Positions 52,591 to 60,770 are shown, counted from the first letter of the stretch. The stretch: DNA of 64,000 nt from Lacisediminimonas profundi (GCF_008831265.1 NZ_VTTH01000001.1:1178001-1242000); one strand, 5' to 3'. Translations and numbers: made by a program. Notes: a model not told the origin generated them from the sequence alone.

Positions 52591-53741
52591 CGCAGGGCGG
52601 GGAAGCAAGGACGGGCAGGGCGCTGATCTGGGGCAGCGTGATCGCTGTTGCCGGATTCGTGCTGTGGGCGCAATGGGCCGAACTGGACCAGATCACGCGC
52701 GCCAGCGGGCAGGTAATTGCGAGCTCGCGCAACCAGGTGATACAGGTGCCCGAAGGCGGCGTGCTGGCCGAGATGCCGGTGCGTGAAGGCTCGTTGATCA
52801 AGCGCGGCCAATTGCTGGCGCGATTCGACAAGACCAAGGCGGAGGCGGGCTTCCTGGAAAGCCAGGCCAAGGTGGCGGCGCTGACCATGACCATGGCGCG
52901 GCTGCAGGCCGAAGTGTTTGGCCGCGAACTGGTGCTGCCGCGGGATGCTGCGCGTTACCCGGAATTCCGCGACAACCAGCTGGCCCTTTACCGCAAGCGG
53001 CAAAGCGCGTTGCGCGAGGAAGTGCAGTCGCTGGACAATGCCCGCAAGCTGGTGCGTGAAGAACTGGAGATGAACTTGCCGCTGCTGAAGACCGGCGATG
53101 TCAGCCGCGCCGAAGTGCTCAAGCTGCAGCGCCAGCTGGTCGATACCGAAGCCCAGATCACCAACCGCAAGAACAAGTTCCTGCAGGACGCGCAGGCCGA
53201 ACTGGTCAAGGCGCAGGAAGACCTGGCCAGCGCCCAGCAAGTGCTGGCACAGCGCAAGGAGCAACTCGACTTTACCGAGGTGCGCGCGCCTATGGATGGC
53301 GTGGTGCGCAATGTTCGCCTGACCACGCTGGGCGGCGTGGCCCGCCCCGGCGAGGAAATCATGCAGATCGTGCCGGCCGACGACGACCTGATCGTCGAAG
53401 CCAAGGTCCGTCCGGCCGACATCGCATTCGTGAAGCCGGGCTTGCCCGCCACCGTCAAGATGGATGCCTACGATTACTCGATCTATGGCGTACTGAACGG
53501 CAAGGTGGCGTACATCAGCGCCGACACGCTCAATGAAGACGTGCGCAACAACGAGCAGCCGTACTATCGGGTGCAGATCAAGACCAGCGGCCGCAATCTT
53601 GCCGGCCGCCAGAACGAAAAAATCGACATCACGCCCGGCATGACGGCGACGATCGAGATCAAGACCGGTCAGCAGACGGTGTTGCGATATCTGACCAAGC
53701 CGGTCACGAAGACGATTTCGGAGTCGCTGGGGGAGCGGTGA
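52587..53741 (+). CDS. HlyD-family periplasmic adaptor (LapC-like)
   Basis: A 384-residue membrane-fusion protein: cytoplasmic N-terminus, one transmembrane helix at about 11-29 (ALIWGSVIAVAGFVLWAQW), lipoyl half-motif VIQVPEGGVLAEMPVREGSLIKRGQLLARFD, long alpha-hairpin (about 130-230), second lipoyl half EVRAPMDGVVRNVRLTTLGGVARPGEEIMQIVP and the terminal beta domain with ITPGMTATIEIKTG, the RTX-adaptor signature. ATGA overlap with the ABC gene. It bridges the ABC transporter to the TolC-like channel. No LapD/LapG-type release genes follow. Confidence 0.93.
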   Translation: MTQGGEARTGRALIWGSVIAVAGFVLWAQWAELDQITRASGQVIASSRNQVIQVPEGGVLAEMPVREGSLIKRGQLLARFDKTKAEAGFLESQAKVAALTMTMARLQAEVFGRELVLPRDAARYPEFRDNQLALYRKRQSALREEVQSLDNARKLVREELEMNLPLLKTGDVSRAEVLKLQRQLVDTEAQITNRKNKFLQDAQAELVKAQEDLASAQQVLAQRKEQLDFTEVRAPMDGVVRNVRLTTLGGVARPGEEIMQIVPADDDLIVEAKVRPADIAFVKPGLPATVKMDAYDYSIYGVLNGKVAYISADTLNEDVRNNEQPYYRVQIKTSGRNLAGRQNEKIDITPGMTATIEIKTGQQTVLRYLTKPVTKTISESLGER

Positions 53742-53751
53742 TCTGCGCCCG

Positions 53752-53810
53752 CCACGAACGCTCCCTCCCTTGAACGGGAGGGAGCTACAAGGTCACTCGG
53801 CCGTTGACGC
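53752..53810. repeat. dispersed palindromic element, copy D
   Basis: CCACGAAC leads into arms GCTCCCTCCC (53760-53769) and GGGAGGGAGC (53776-53785), then TACAAGGTCACTCGGCCGTTGACGC. It begins 11 bp after the adaptor stop, so it may also serve as the transcript end of the secretion operon. Confidence 0.8.
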
Positions 53811-53915
53811 TTTTGCAAGGAATGGCAGTCCAATGACAGTTTCACGACAGCCGAATGAACTAGAATCACCCTGCGGTTTGATCGACCCGGCATTTCACCC
53901 ATACACGGGGAACGC

Positions 53916-55001
53916 ATGCGGAAATTCAAGTTCAGCAGCGAGTTGTGGACTATCGAGGATCCGCCCTGGTTCGTCGTCCTGGCGCTGGGCCTCGCCTTGG
54001 CGGCACTCGGTTTCGGCTTCCGCTACCTGCTCGATCCCTGGCTTGGTAACCGCCAGGCTTATGCGCCGGCGATAGCCGCCGTTGCCCTGGCCGGCTGGAT
54101 CGGCGGATGGCGAACCGGACTGCTCACTGCAGTCGTGGGCTATGTCTCTGCAAATTATTTTTTCGATCAGCCGCGTCATCAGTTTAACTTCGACGAGAAA
54201 GAGTTGGTCGCCGGCATTCCGTATTATCTGGTCACCGGGTTGATCCTGTATCTCGGCCAGCGGGCACGCAGCGCCAACCGCAAGCTGATGGTGGCGATGG
54301 AGGTCTTGCGCAAGATCGATGCGCGGCGCGCCCGCTTCCTCGCAGTGCTGGCGCATGAGGTGGCCAACCCGCTGGCGGCGGTACGCACAGGTGTCGACTT
54401 GCTGCGCCACGGCGGCGGCGATCCACGGGATTCCAAACAGACACTGGAAATACTCGACCGCCAGATCAACCAGGTGACACGGCTGATCGATGATCTGCTC
54501 GACATTTCCCGCATCGACCAGGGGAAGATCCAGTTGCGCCGGCAGCGGATTTCGCTCGATGCGCTGCTGGCCGAAGCGGCGAAACTGTCCGACGTCTTCA
54601 CCGCGCCGCGGCAGCAGCGGGTGTTGCTGGAGACCATCGAGCTCGGCATGGTCGACGTCGACCCGGACCGCATGACGCAGGTATTCATCAATGTTCTTCA
54701 AAACGCATCCAAGTTTTCTCCGGAAGGCGGCACCATCAGCATCACCGGCACGCGCACGCCAGGCTGGTGCCATGTTTGCGTGCGCGATTGGGGCGAGGGC
54801 ATTCCGGCCGAGCGCTTGCAGGATGTGTTCGAGCCCTACGTGCAGATACAAACAAGTACGCGTCGCAACGAGGGAATGGGCTTGGGGCTGTCGGTCGTGA
54901 AGAATCTGGTGGTCCTGCATGGCGGGCGGGTCGAGATACGCTCCGATGGCCTGGGGAAGGGCAGCGAACTGGTGGTGTCCTTGCCGACACCGGAGGACTG
55001 A
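53916..55001 (+). CDS. sensor histidine kinase with KdpD-type membrane domain
   Basis: A 361-residue kinase: four hydrophobic segments over about residues 18-115 resembling the DUF4118 membrane module of KdpD (PAIAAVALAGWIGGWRTGLLTAVVGYVSANYFF), a HisKA dimerisation domain with FLAVLAHEVANPL (phospho-accepting His147) and a catalytic domain with N-box INVLQNASKFSPEGG, G1 DWGEGIP, and G2 GMGLGLSV. The H-box reads HEVANPL rather than HELRNPL. ACGGGGAAC precedes the ATG. No response-regulator gene is adjacent, so it is an orphan kinase whose partner and signal are unknown. Confidence 0.9.
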   Translation: MRKFKFSSELWTIEDPPWFVVLALGLALAALGFGFRYLLDPWLGNRQAYAPAIAAVALAGWIGGWRTGLLTAVVGYVSANYFFDQPRHQFNFDEKELVAGIPYYLVTGLILYLGQRARSANRKLMVAMEVLRKIDARRARFLAVLAHEVANPLAAVRTGVDLLRHGGGDPRDSKQTLEILDRQINQVTRLIDDLLDISRIDQGKIQLRRQRISLDALLAEAAKLSDVFTAPRQQRVLLETIELGMVDVDPDRMTQVFINVLQNASKFSPEGGTISITGTRTPGWCHVCVRDWGEGIPAERLQDVFEPYVQIQTSTRRNEGMGLGLSVVKNLVVLHGGRVEIRSDGLGKGSELVVSLPTPED

Positions 55002-55048
55002 GCGCTCATGGCTGAGTTGGCGGCCACACCCCTGAGTGACTTCACGAG

Positions 55049-55077
55049 GCTTGCGCAAGCGCCTGCTTGCGGCAGGC
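55049..55077. terminator. hairpins between convergent kinase and MetX-like genes
   Basis: A perfect 12-bp palindrome GCTTGCGCAAGC (55049-55060) is followed at once by GCCTGC-TTGCG-GCAGGC (55061-55077). They lie in the 127-bp gap between convergent stops. Without T-tracts the terminator role is a guess. Confidence 0.35.
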
Positions 55078-55128
55078 AGGCCAAATTAGTCAGGGAAGGG
55101 AGATGCGGGCGGCTGCCCGCGCTTGCCT

Positions 55129-56151
55129 CTAGCTTTGCAGAAATCTGCCGATGATTTCGTTCAGCGCCCGCGCTGCCTGTTCGTCGGCGCTGCTTGCCAT
55201 CAGATGACCCCAGTCGGACTCGATCTGGTGCAGCTCGCATTGCGGAATATGTTTGGCGGCAGCGCTGGCGCATTCTGCTGGGTTGTACAGGTCGAGCTGC
55301 GGCGCGGCGATCAGCGTCCTGGCGCGGATCGATGCCAGCGCGCGTGCCGTGTCGCCATCGAAACCGGGCGTGGCGCCGACATCGTGCGCGTCGTATGCCC
55401 ACGACTGGTAAATCCAGTCGACCGGGTCAAAGCGCTGCTCGCGCCACCACGCCGTGCGCTGCCTGATCCACGCCAGGCAGGCCGGCCCGTCGCGGAATTC
55501 ACCCGCGAGCTGCGACGGCGTGCGCATTGCCAGCAGCTGCATGATCGGCACCCAGCCGTCCCAGATATCGGGCGGGTGCGTGCCTTGCACGCCGGCGTTT
55601 GATGCGGACAAGCGGCCGAGCAGGCTCTGGCGCGCAGCTTCATTGATTGCCGCAGCCCAGGGCGCAGTCTTGGCCATCGGCGTCAGGGCGACAATCTTGC
55701 GCACCACTGCCGGGTATTCGACACCCCATTGCAAGGCCTGCATGCCGCCCATCGACGCACCTGCCACCACTTCCACTTCGCGCACGCCCAGGGCGTCCAG
55801 CAGAAGCTTCTGGCTGCGCACCATGTCGCGGATGGTGAACCTGGGGAATAGCATTCCCGCTTGCCGTTCCGAATTTGACGGAGAGCTCGCCAGACCGTTG
55901 CCGATGGCGTCGATCGCGATGATCCGGAAGTGGCGCGGGTCGAGCGCCCGGTCCGGGCCGATCAGGAAATCCAGCCGGTGATGCACGCTGCCGATCGCGC
56001 ACAGCGCTACCGCTACCGGCAGCGATTCGTCCTGCATATCGCCGTGAACCGCCCAGGACATCGAGAAGTCGTCGATGGCGGCACCCGATTCGAGCACGAA
56101 ACTGCCCAGCGACAACTTGCCATGTGGCGCCTCTATCCATCCGGCCTGCAT
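55129..56151 (-). CDS. MetX-like alpha/beta hydrolase (homoserine O-acetyltransferase family)
   Basis: A 340-residue protein of the MetX/acyltransferase alpha/beta family: strand-turn FRIIAIDAIGNGLASSPSNS, nucleophile elbow GASMGGMQALQWGVEYP (Ser about residue 144), Asp in PQLDLYNPAE, and His in SDWGHLMAS near the C-terminus. ATG 56151 is used; a TTG at 56223 would extend the frame by 24 low-complexity residues. True MetX has an AFRGPP-type oxyanion segment that I do not see, so it may be one of the many MetX-like paralogues with other acyl substrates. Monocistronic, convergent with the kinase gene. Confidence 0.78.
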   Translation of the reverse strand: MQAGWIEAPHGKLSLGSFVLESGAAIDDFSMSWAVHGDMQDESLPVAVALCAIGSVHHRLDFLIGPDRALDPRHFRIIAIDAIGNGLASSPSNSERQAGMLFPRFTIRDMVRSQKLLLDALGVREVEVVAGASMGGMQALQWGVEYPAVVRKIVALTPMAKTAPWAAAINEAARQSLLGRLSASNAGVQGTHPPDIWDGWVPIMQLLAMRTPSQLAGEFRDGPACLAWIRQRTAWWREQRFDPVDWIYQSWAYDAHDVGATPGFDGDTARALASIRARTLIAAPQLDLYNPAECASAAAKHIPQCELHQIESDWGHLMASSADEQAARALNEIIGRFLQS

Positions 56152-56328
56152 TGGGGGATGTGAGCTTGGCGCAGCGGCATTGGCAATGGCGTTGGCAGTG
56201 ATATGGGCAGTGGTGCTTGACAAGGTCGGAAGGCAGCGTTAGGTTGATGGTTATCAGTAATGTATAACTGATATTTCAGTTCATCCGGTGAATTCAGTCT
56301 ATCCCAATACGGACTTCCTGCCCAGACC

Positions 56329-57186
56329 ATGTCAAAACTGCTGACTCCCGAACAGATCGAAAACTTTAAAACACAAGGCTATGTCACGCCAATTCGCATC
56401 ATGTCCGCCGAACAGGCTTTGGCTATCCGCCAGCGGCTGGAAGAATACGAGCGAGAGAGTGGCGGCCCGCTCAAGGGTGCGCTGCGTCACAAGACCCATC
56501 TGTTGTTCAAGGACCTGAACGACCTGGTGCGGCAGGAAAAAATTCTCGATGCCATCGAGGATCTGTATGGCGAGAACATTCTCTGCTGGACCACCAATTT
56601 CTTCATCAAGGAAGCCAAGGACCCCAAGTTCGTATCCTGGCATCAGGATTCGACTTATTGGGGATTGTCGCAGCCGGACGTGGTGACAGCATGGGTGGCG
56701 CTGTCCGAAAGTGACGAGTCCAATGGCGCGATGAAGGTGATTCCCGGCACCCATCTGGCCGACCAGATCCCGCATCGCGACACCTATTCTGAAAACAACC
56801 TGCTCACGCGCGGACAGGAAGTCGCGGTAGAAGTTGACCAGTCGCAGGCAGTCTCGTGCAATTTGCAGCCGGGTGAAATGTCGCTGCACCACGTGCGGCT
56901 GATTCATGGCTCCGAGGCCAACACGTCGCCGCGCCGGCGGATCGGCTTCGCGATTCGTTACATACCGACTTATGTGCGACAGGTAGAAGGCGCGGACAGC
57001 GCGACACTGGTGCGCGGTGTCGATACCTTCAACACCTTCGAACACGAGCCCCAGCCGAAGGGCGATTTCGATCCCGAGTTTGTCGCCTTGCACGCAGCCA
57101 TCGCCGAACGCAGCGCAGCCATCCTCTACAAGGGAACCGGCGTGAAAAGCTACAACGAGAGTACCGACAAACTGCGGAGCGCCTGA
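56329..57186 (+). CDS. phytanoyl-CoA dioxygenase (PhyH) family protein
   Basis: A 285-residue Fe(II)/2-oxoglutarate oxygenase: metal ligands H-x-D in SWHQDSTYWGL (about residues 105-115) and distal His in LHHVRLIHGSEANTSPRRRIGFAIRY, where the Arg binds 2-oxoglutarate. WVALSESDESNGAMKVIPGTH is the family core. The N-terminus EQIENFKTQGYV is the usual PhyH start. The next gene, a zinc alcohol dehydrogenase, begins 5 bp later, suggesting hydroxylation followed by oxidation of the new alcohol; substrate unknown. The upstream spacer is AT-rich and contains near-symmetric AACTGATATTTCAGTT. Confidence 0.88.
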   Translation: MSKLLTPEQIENFKTQGYVTPIRIMSAEQALAIRQRLEEYERESGGPLKGALRHKTHLLFKDLNDLVRQEKILDAIEDLYGENILCWTTNFFIKEAKDPKFVSWHQDSTYWGLSQPDVVTAWVALSESDESNGAMKVIPGTHLADQIPHRDTYSENNLLTRGQEVAVEVDQSQAVSCNLQPGEMSLHHVRLIHGSEANTSPRRRIGFAIRYIPTYVRQVEGADSATLVRGVDTFNTFEHEPQPKGDFDPEFVALHAAIAERSAAILYKGTGVKSYNESTDKLRSA

Positions 57187-57191
57187 GAAAC

Positions 57192-58289
57192 GTGGATTTC
57201 AAAGCAGCAGTACTGAAGACAGCCGGGGCGCAACTGAGTATCGAGCAACTGCGAACCGCCCACCTGGGCGACGGCGATGTGCTGGTCCGGATTATTGCCA
57301 CCGCCTTGTGCCATACCGACCTGGAAGCGGTCGAAGGCCAGCTTGGCACGCCATTGCCGCTGGTGCCGGGGCACGAAGCTGCCGGCATTGTCGAATGGGT
57401 CGGCAAATCGGTTCAGCGGCGCGCAGTCGGCGACCACGTCATCATCTCGTGGAACCCGCATTGCGAACACTGCTTCTACTGCGAAAAGCAGCAGCCCATC
57501 CTGTGCCAGCAGTACCGCGACAATGCCCCGCGGTCGATGCATTTCGACGGCAAGCCGCGCCTGTTCCTGGGTGACGAAGCCGTGCATCAGCTGATGTATG
57601 CCGGTACCTTCGCCGAGATGGCGGTGGTGACCGAATCGTGCGCAGTCCCGATCGCGCGCGACATGCCGCTCGACCTGGCCTGCCTGATCGGTTGCGGGGT
57701 CATGACCGGAGTTGGCGCAGCGCTCAACATCGCAAAAGTGGAAGCCGGCAGCAGCGCCAGCATCATTGGCTGTGGCGCGGTCGGGCTATCGGCAATCCAG
57801 GGCGCAAAGCTGGCTGGTGCCGGCACCATCATCGCGATCGACCGCGACCCGGTGAAACTCGAAATGGCGCGCCGGTTCGGCGCAACACATACATTGCTTG
57901 CAGATGAGTCACTGGCGTCAGCGCACGCTGAGCTAACTGCTGGCCGTGGCGCCGATTATTTGTTCGAGGCGGCCGGCAACCAGGCTGCTTTCCGGGCCAG
58001 TGTCGAGCTGGTGCGGCCGGGCGGGCAGGTAGTCTGGCTGGGCAAGGTCCCGGTCAACCAGGAGGTGGCATTCCGCTGGGGTTCGCTGATGGGCGAAAAG
58101 AAAATCGTGCGCTCCAGCTACGGCGGCACCAACCCGGAGCGGGATTTTCCGATGCTGGTGCAGGCGTATCGCGAAGGACGCCTGCTGCTGGACGAGTATG
58201 TGACCAGCCGCATCAGGCTGGAGGATATCAACCTGGGGCTGCAAGGATTGCGGGAGGGGAAGGAGATTCGATCCGTGGTGGAGTTTTGA
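57192..58289 (+). CDS. zinc-dependent alcohol dehydrogenase (MDR, class III-like)
   Basis: A 365-residue MDR enzyme starting at GTG 57192. Catalytic zinc ligands are Cys in ALCHTDLEAV and His in PGHEAAGIV; the structural zinc loop is visible as C-E-H-C-F-Y-C-E-K-Q-Q-P-I-L-C, with four Cys and an extra Cys-His character; the nucleotide fold shows IGCGAVGLSAIQGAKLAGAGTIIAIDRDPVKLEMA, with Asp favouring NAD. It resembles aryl-alcohol or glutathione-linked class III dehydrogenases. Translational proximity to the PhyH gene suggests a two-step oxidation module. Downstream the gene borders a 1-kb gene-free repeat region. Confidence 0.88.
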   Translation: MDFKAAVLKTAGAQLSIEQLRTAHLGDGDVLVRIIATALCHTDLEAVEGQLGTPLPLVPGHEAAGIVEWVGKSVQRRAVGDHVIISWNPHCEHCFYCEKQQPILCQQYRDNAPRSMHFDGKPRLFLGDEAVHQLMYAGTFAEMAVVTESCAVPIARDMPLDLACLIGCGVMTGVGAALNIAKVEAGSSASIIGCGAVGLSAIQGAKLAGAGTIIAIDRDPVKLEMARRFGATHTLLADESLASAHAELTAGRGADYLFEAAGNQAAFRASVELVRPGGQVVWLGKVPVNQEVAFRWGSLMGEKKIVRSSYGGTNPERDFPMLVQAYREGRLLLDEYVTSRIRLEDINLGLQGLREGKEIRSVVEF

Positions 58290-58356
58290 GGGTGGCGGGT
58301 GCTTTGGCCCTTTAAGGCGTGGGCCTTTGGTAGTTTGGTCCAACGGCTTTTTGGCT

Positions 58357-58559
58357 TTGTGGCTCTCTGGCTTGCGGTTGGTTTATCTGTGTTTGATGGC
58401 TGTGGTTGTGAAGCCGGGAGACACCCCGGCGGGTGTGTTCCTTTCTTTTAGAAAAAGAAAGGAACCAAAGAAAAAACGTCAAAACCCACTTGGCCAACGC
58501 CCGCCTCGATAGGCAACCAGACGCGGATGTCTGGGCCGAACCATTGCTGCGTTCGCGAG
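58357..58559 (+). repeat. inverted-repeat arm, left (203 bp)
   Basis: Matches the reverse complement of 58877-59079 nearly throughout. It contains two hairpins: GC-rich ACACCC-CGGC-GGGTGT (about 58420-58436) and A/T-rich 13-bp stem GTTCCTTTCTTTT/AAAAGAAAGGAAC (58437-58465). Short open frames on both strands cross it, but they are by-products of the repeat. Confidence 0.85.
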
Positions 58560-58876
58560 GAAGGTCCTGCCACACGTTCGCCTCTGACCGGGATCAGCCA
58601 ACCCGCTTCAATGCCGCCGACCGCACACCACCGCTCGTTGACTCCCAATTGTTTTCGAAGCCGCTAATTGGCTCTTGAGGTCCTATTGTCAGCGGCAGTG
58701 GGGATCGCGGGGGATTTTCTGCCGTTCCTTGCTGCTCCTTGTCTTTCGTCGAACAGCCCCATCGCTTGTTTGAAGCTTCGAAAAAAATTAAGAGTCAACG
58801 GTGCGCTGGGCATCGGTATAAGACACTTCATGGGGTTGGCTGATTAGGTAAGGGGCACACAGCCGAGGGATCATCA
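58560..58876. other. gene-free centre of the inverted-repeat composite
   Basis: The 317 bp between the two arms carry no convincing reading frame: no ribosome-binding site with a long frame, and no recognisable protein. GATCAGCCAACCC occurs near 58591 and its inverse GGGTTGGCTGATTAGG near 58833, hinting that the symmetry continues weakly into the centre. Confidence 0.5.
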
Positions 58877-59079
58877 CTCGCGAACGTCGCACTGGATTAG
58901 CCCAGACATCCGAGTCTGGTTGGCTATCGAAGCGGGCGTTGGCCAAGTGGGTTTTGACGGTGTTTTCTTTGGTTCCTTTCTTTTTAAAAAGAAAGGGACA
59001 CACCCGCCGGGGTGTCTCCCGGCTTCACAACGACAACCAACAAACCCAGCCACACGAACCGCAAGCCAAAGAGCCACAA
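58877..59079 (-). repeat. inverted-repeat arm, right (203 bp)
   Basis: Inverted partner of 58357-58559 and of identical length. It keeps the same two hairpins, the A/T one here being a perfect 22-bp palindrome (CCTTTCTTTTT/AAAAAGAAAGG, 58975-58996). Differences are scattered point changes plus a stretch near the outer end. Confidence 0.85.
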
Positions 59080-59205
59080 AACCACAAAACCACAAAACCA
59101 CAAAACCACAAAACCACAAAACCACAAAACCACAAAACCACAAAACCACAAAACCACAAAACCACAAAACCACAAAACCACAAAACCACAAAACCACAAA
59201 ACCAC
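59074..59205 (+). repeat. 8-bp tandem repeat array, about 16.5 copies
   Basis: CCACAAAA is repeated without a single change over 132 bp, beginning in the last bases of the right inverted arm. Because 8 is not a multiple of 3, all frames stay open and give spurious 24-bp-periodic peptides (NHKTTKPQ on the + strand). It is expected to vary in copy number between strains. Confidence 0.95.
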
Positions 59206-59231
59206 TCACCCACGGTTATGAGTAATGCTCA

Positions 59232-59266
59232 GCCGTGAAAGGGATCGAGCGTTCGTGGCGTGCGTC
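59232..59266. repeat. dispersed palindromic element, copy E (half copy)
   Basis: CCGTGAAAGGGATCGAGCG followed by TTCGTGGCGTGCG matches the right half of copies A and C; the left arm is lost. It sits just outside the tandem array and 25 bp from the 3' end of livF. Confidence 0.6.
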
Positions 59267-59290
59267 CGGCCAGGCGGGAACCCCACCCGC

Positions 59291-59992
59291 TCAGGCGCCA
59301 ATAATCCGGCTCACCATTTCATTCGCCCGTGCCTCGGCAACCGTTCCGCCAAACACGATTTCCCCGCGTTCGATCACATACACCTTGTCGGCATAGTCAG
59401 GTATGTGATAACCGTTGGACTCGGCCATCAATACCGCGCGACCAAGCTTGCGGATCGATGCGATCCCTTCGCTGATGGTCGGAATCACCGCCGGTGACAA
59501 TCCTTCAAACGGCTCGTCCAGCAACAGCAGTTGCGGATCCATCGCCACCGCTCGCGCAATGGAAAGCATTTTCCGCTCGCCGCCTGACAGGTGGGTGCCG
59601 CTGCGTTCACGATAGCGTTCCAGCTTCGGGAAAATCTGGTATGCCAGGTTGATCCGGTCCTGGGCCGAGCGCCCGGTCTGGATGGTGTCGGTCGGCAGCG
59701 CGATGTTTTCCGCTACCGTCAGGTCGCCAAACACTTCGCTTTCTTCGGGCGAGAAGGCAATTCCGCGGCGCGCGATCTGATGGGTCTTCATGCCCACGAC
59801 AGGCTCGCCCTTCCATTCGATGCTGCCGGATTTCGGTTTGGCGTAACCCATGATGCTGCGGAAAGTGGTGGTCTTCCCGGCGCCGTTGCGACCCACCAGG
59901 CATACCAGTTCTCCGGGTGCAACCGTCAGGCTGATGTCCCGCAGGATGGTGCTGTTCTGTATTTCAACGTTGACCGACTTGAGAGTTAGCAT
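59291..59992 (-). CDS. livF: branched-chain amino-acid-type ABC importer, ATPase LivF
   Basis: A 233-residue ATPase: Walker A GRNGAGKTT, Q/H-loop region, signature HLSGGERKMLSIARA, Walker B LLLDEPFEGLSP, and LMAESNGYHIPDYADKVYVIERGEIVFGG as the LivF C-terminus. It is last in the order K-H-M-G-F, 7 bp after livG. It drives import with LivG. Substrate of Liv-type systems in this group includes amino acids, urea and aromatic acids, so leucine should not be assumed. Confidence 0.9.
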   Translation of the reverse strand: MLTLKSVNVEIQNSTILRDISLTVAPGELVCLVGRNGAGKTTTFRSIMGYAKPKSGSIEWKGEPVVGMKTHQIARRGIAFSPEESEVFGDLTVAENIALPTDTIQTGRSAQDRINLAYQIFPKLERYRERSGTHLSGGERKMLSIARAVAMDPQLLLLDEPFEGLSPAVIPTISEGIASIRKLGRAVLMAESNGYHIPDYADKVYVIERGEIVFGGTVAEARANEMVSRIIGA

Positions 59993-59999
59993 GGCTTGA

Positions 60000-60770
60000 T
60001 CAGGTGCTCATTTCGACAGGAGGCTTGCCAACGATCACGGCGGCCAGGTGGGGGTCGGCAAAGAATTCCTTGGGCGGCAGGTCGGCCAGCACGCGCCCTT
60101 CGGTCAGCGCCACGATACGGGTTGAATACTCGGCGATCAGGTCCATGTCGTGCTCCACCAGCAGCATGGTCTGCACGCCGGCCTTGCGCGCCGCGTCCAT
60201 CAGCGTATCCATCATGCCGCGCTTGTCGGATGAGGATATGCCGCTGGTTGGTTCGTCCAGCAGGATCAGCTGCGGATCGAGCGCAAATGCACTGGCAATA
60301 TCGAGCAGTTTTTTCTCGCCTTGCGACAGGTTCGAAGCCAGCCAGTCGAGGCGGTTATGCAGGCTGAAGATGCGGGAAACCTGTTCGACCCGCTCGCGCA
60401 GCGGCGCGATCGATTGCGCGTTGCTCCAGAAATCCATGTTCCGGTTCTGTTGCGAAATGACTGCCGATGCAATTGCCTCGAACACCGTCAGTTCCGGAAA
60501 AATATGCACAAGCTGGAACGCTCTCGCCATGCCCAGCTTGGCCAGGCGGACCGGACCGACGCCGGAAATCGACGTGCCGCGAAACAGCACGCTGCCGTGC
60601 GTCGGTTTCAGCAGGCCGGTCAGCACATTGACCAGCGTGGTCTTGCCGGCCCCGTTGGGGCCGACGATGGCGACCACCTCGCCTTCGCGGAAAGTCAGGC
60701 TGACCTCCTGCAGCGCCCGGTAGTCGCCGTAGTGCTTGGATACGTTCCTGGTTTCGAGAATCACGCTCAT
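60000..60770 (-). CDS. livG: branched-chain amino-acid-type ABC importer, ATPase LivG
   Basis: A 256-residue ATPase: Walker A GPNGAGKTTLVNVLTGLLKPTHGSVLFRG, the RLAKLGMARAFQLVHIFPELTVFE segment typical of LivG (AR-F-Q), signature NLSQGEKKLLDIASAFA, Walker B LILLDEPTSGIS, and LVEHDMDLIAEYSTRIVALTEGRVLA. In LivG the signature is usually LSxGxQR; here it is LSQGEKK. Overlaps livM by 4 bp. Confidence 0.92.
   Translation of the reverse strand: MSVILETRNVSKHYGDYRALQEVSLTFREGEVVAIVGPNGAGKTTLVNVLTGLLKPTHGSVLFRGTSISGVGPVRLAKLGMARAFQLVHIFPELTVFEAIASAVISQQNRNMDFWSNAQSIAPLRERVEQVSRIFSLHNRLDWLASNLSQGEKKLLDIASAFALDPQLILLDEPTSGISSSDKRGMMDTLMDAARKAGVQTMLLVEHDMDLIAEYSTRIVALTEGRVLADLPPKEFFADPHLAAVIVGKPPVEMST

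Noticed and set aside
59074-59205. CRISPR array
   Set aside because: The unit is 8 bp with no spacers, and no cas genes are present.
58874-59238. Several overlapping short frames encoding FVVLWFCG- or NHKTTKPQ-type repeats
   Set aside because: They are translations of the 8-bp tandem array and the inverted arm in all frames, not proteins.
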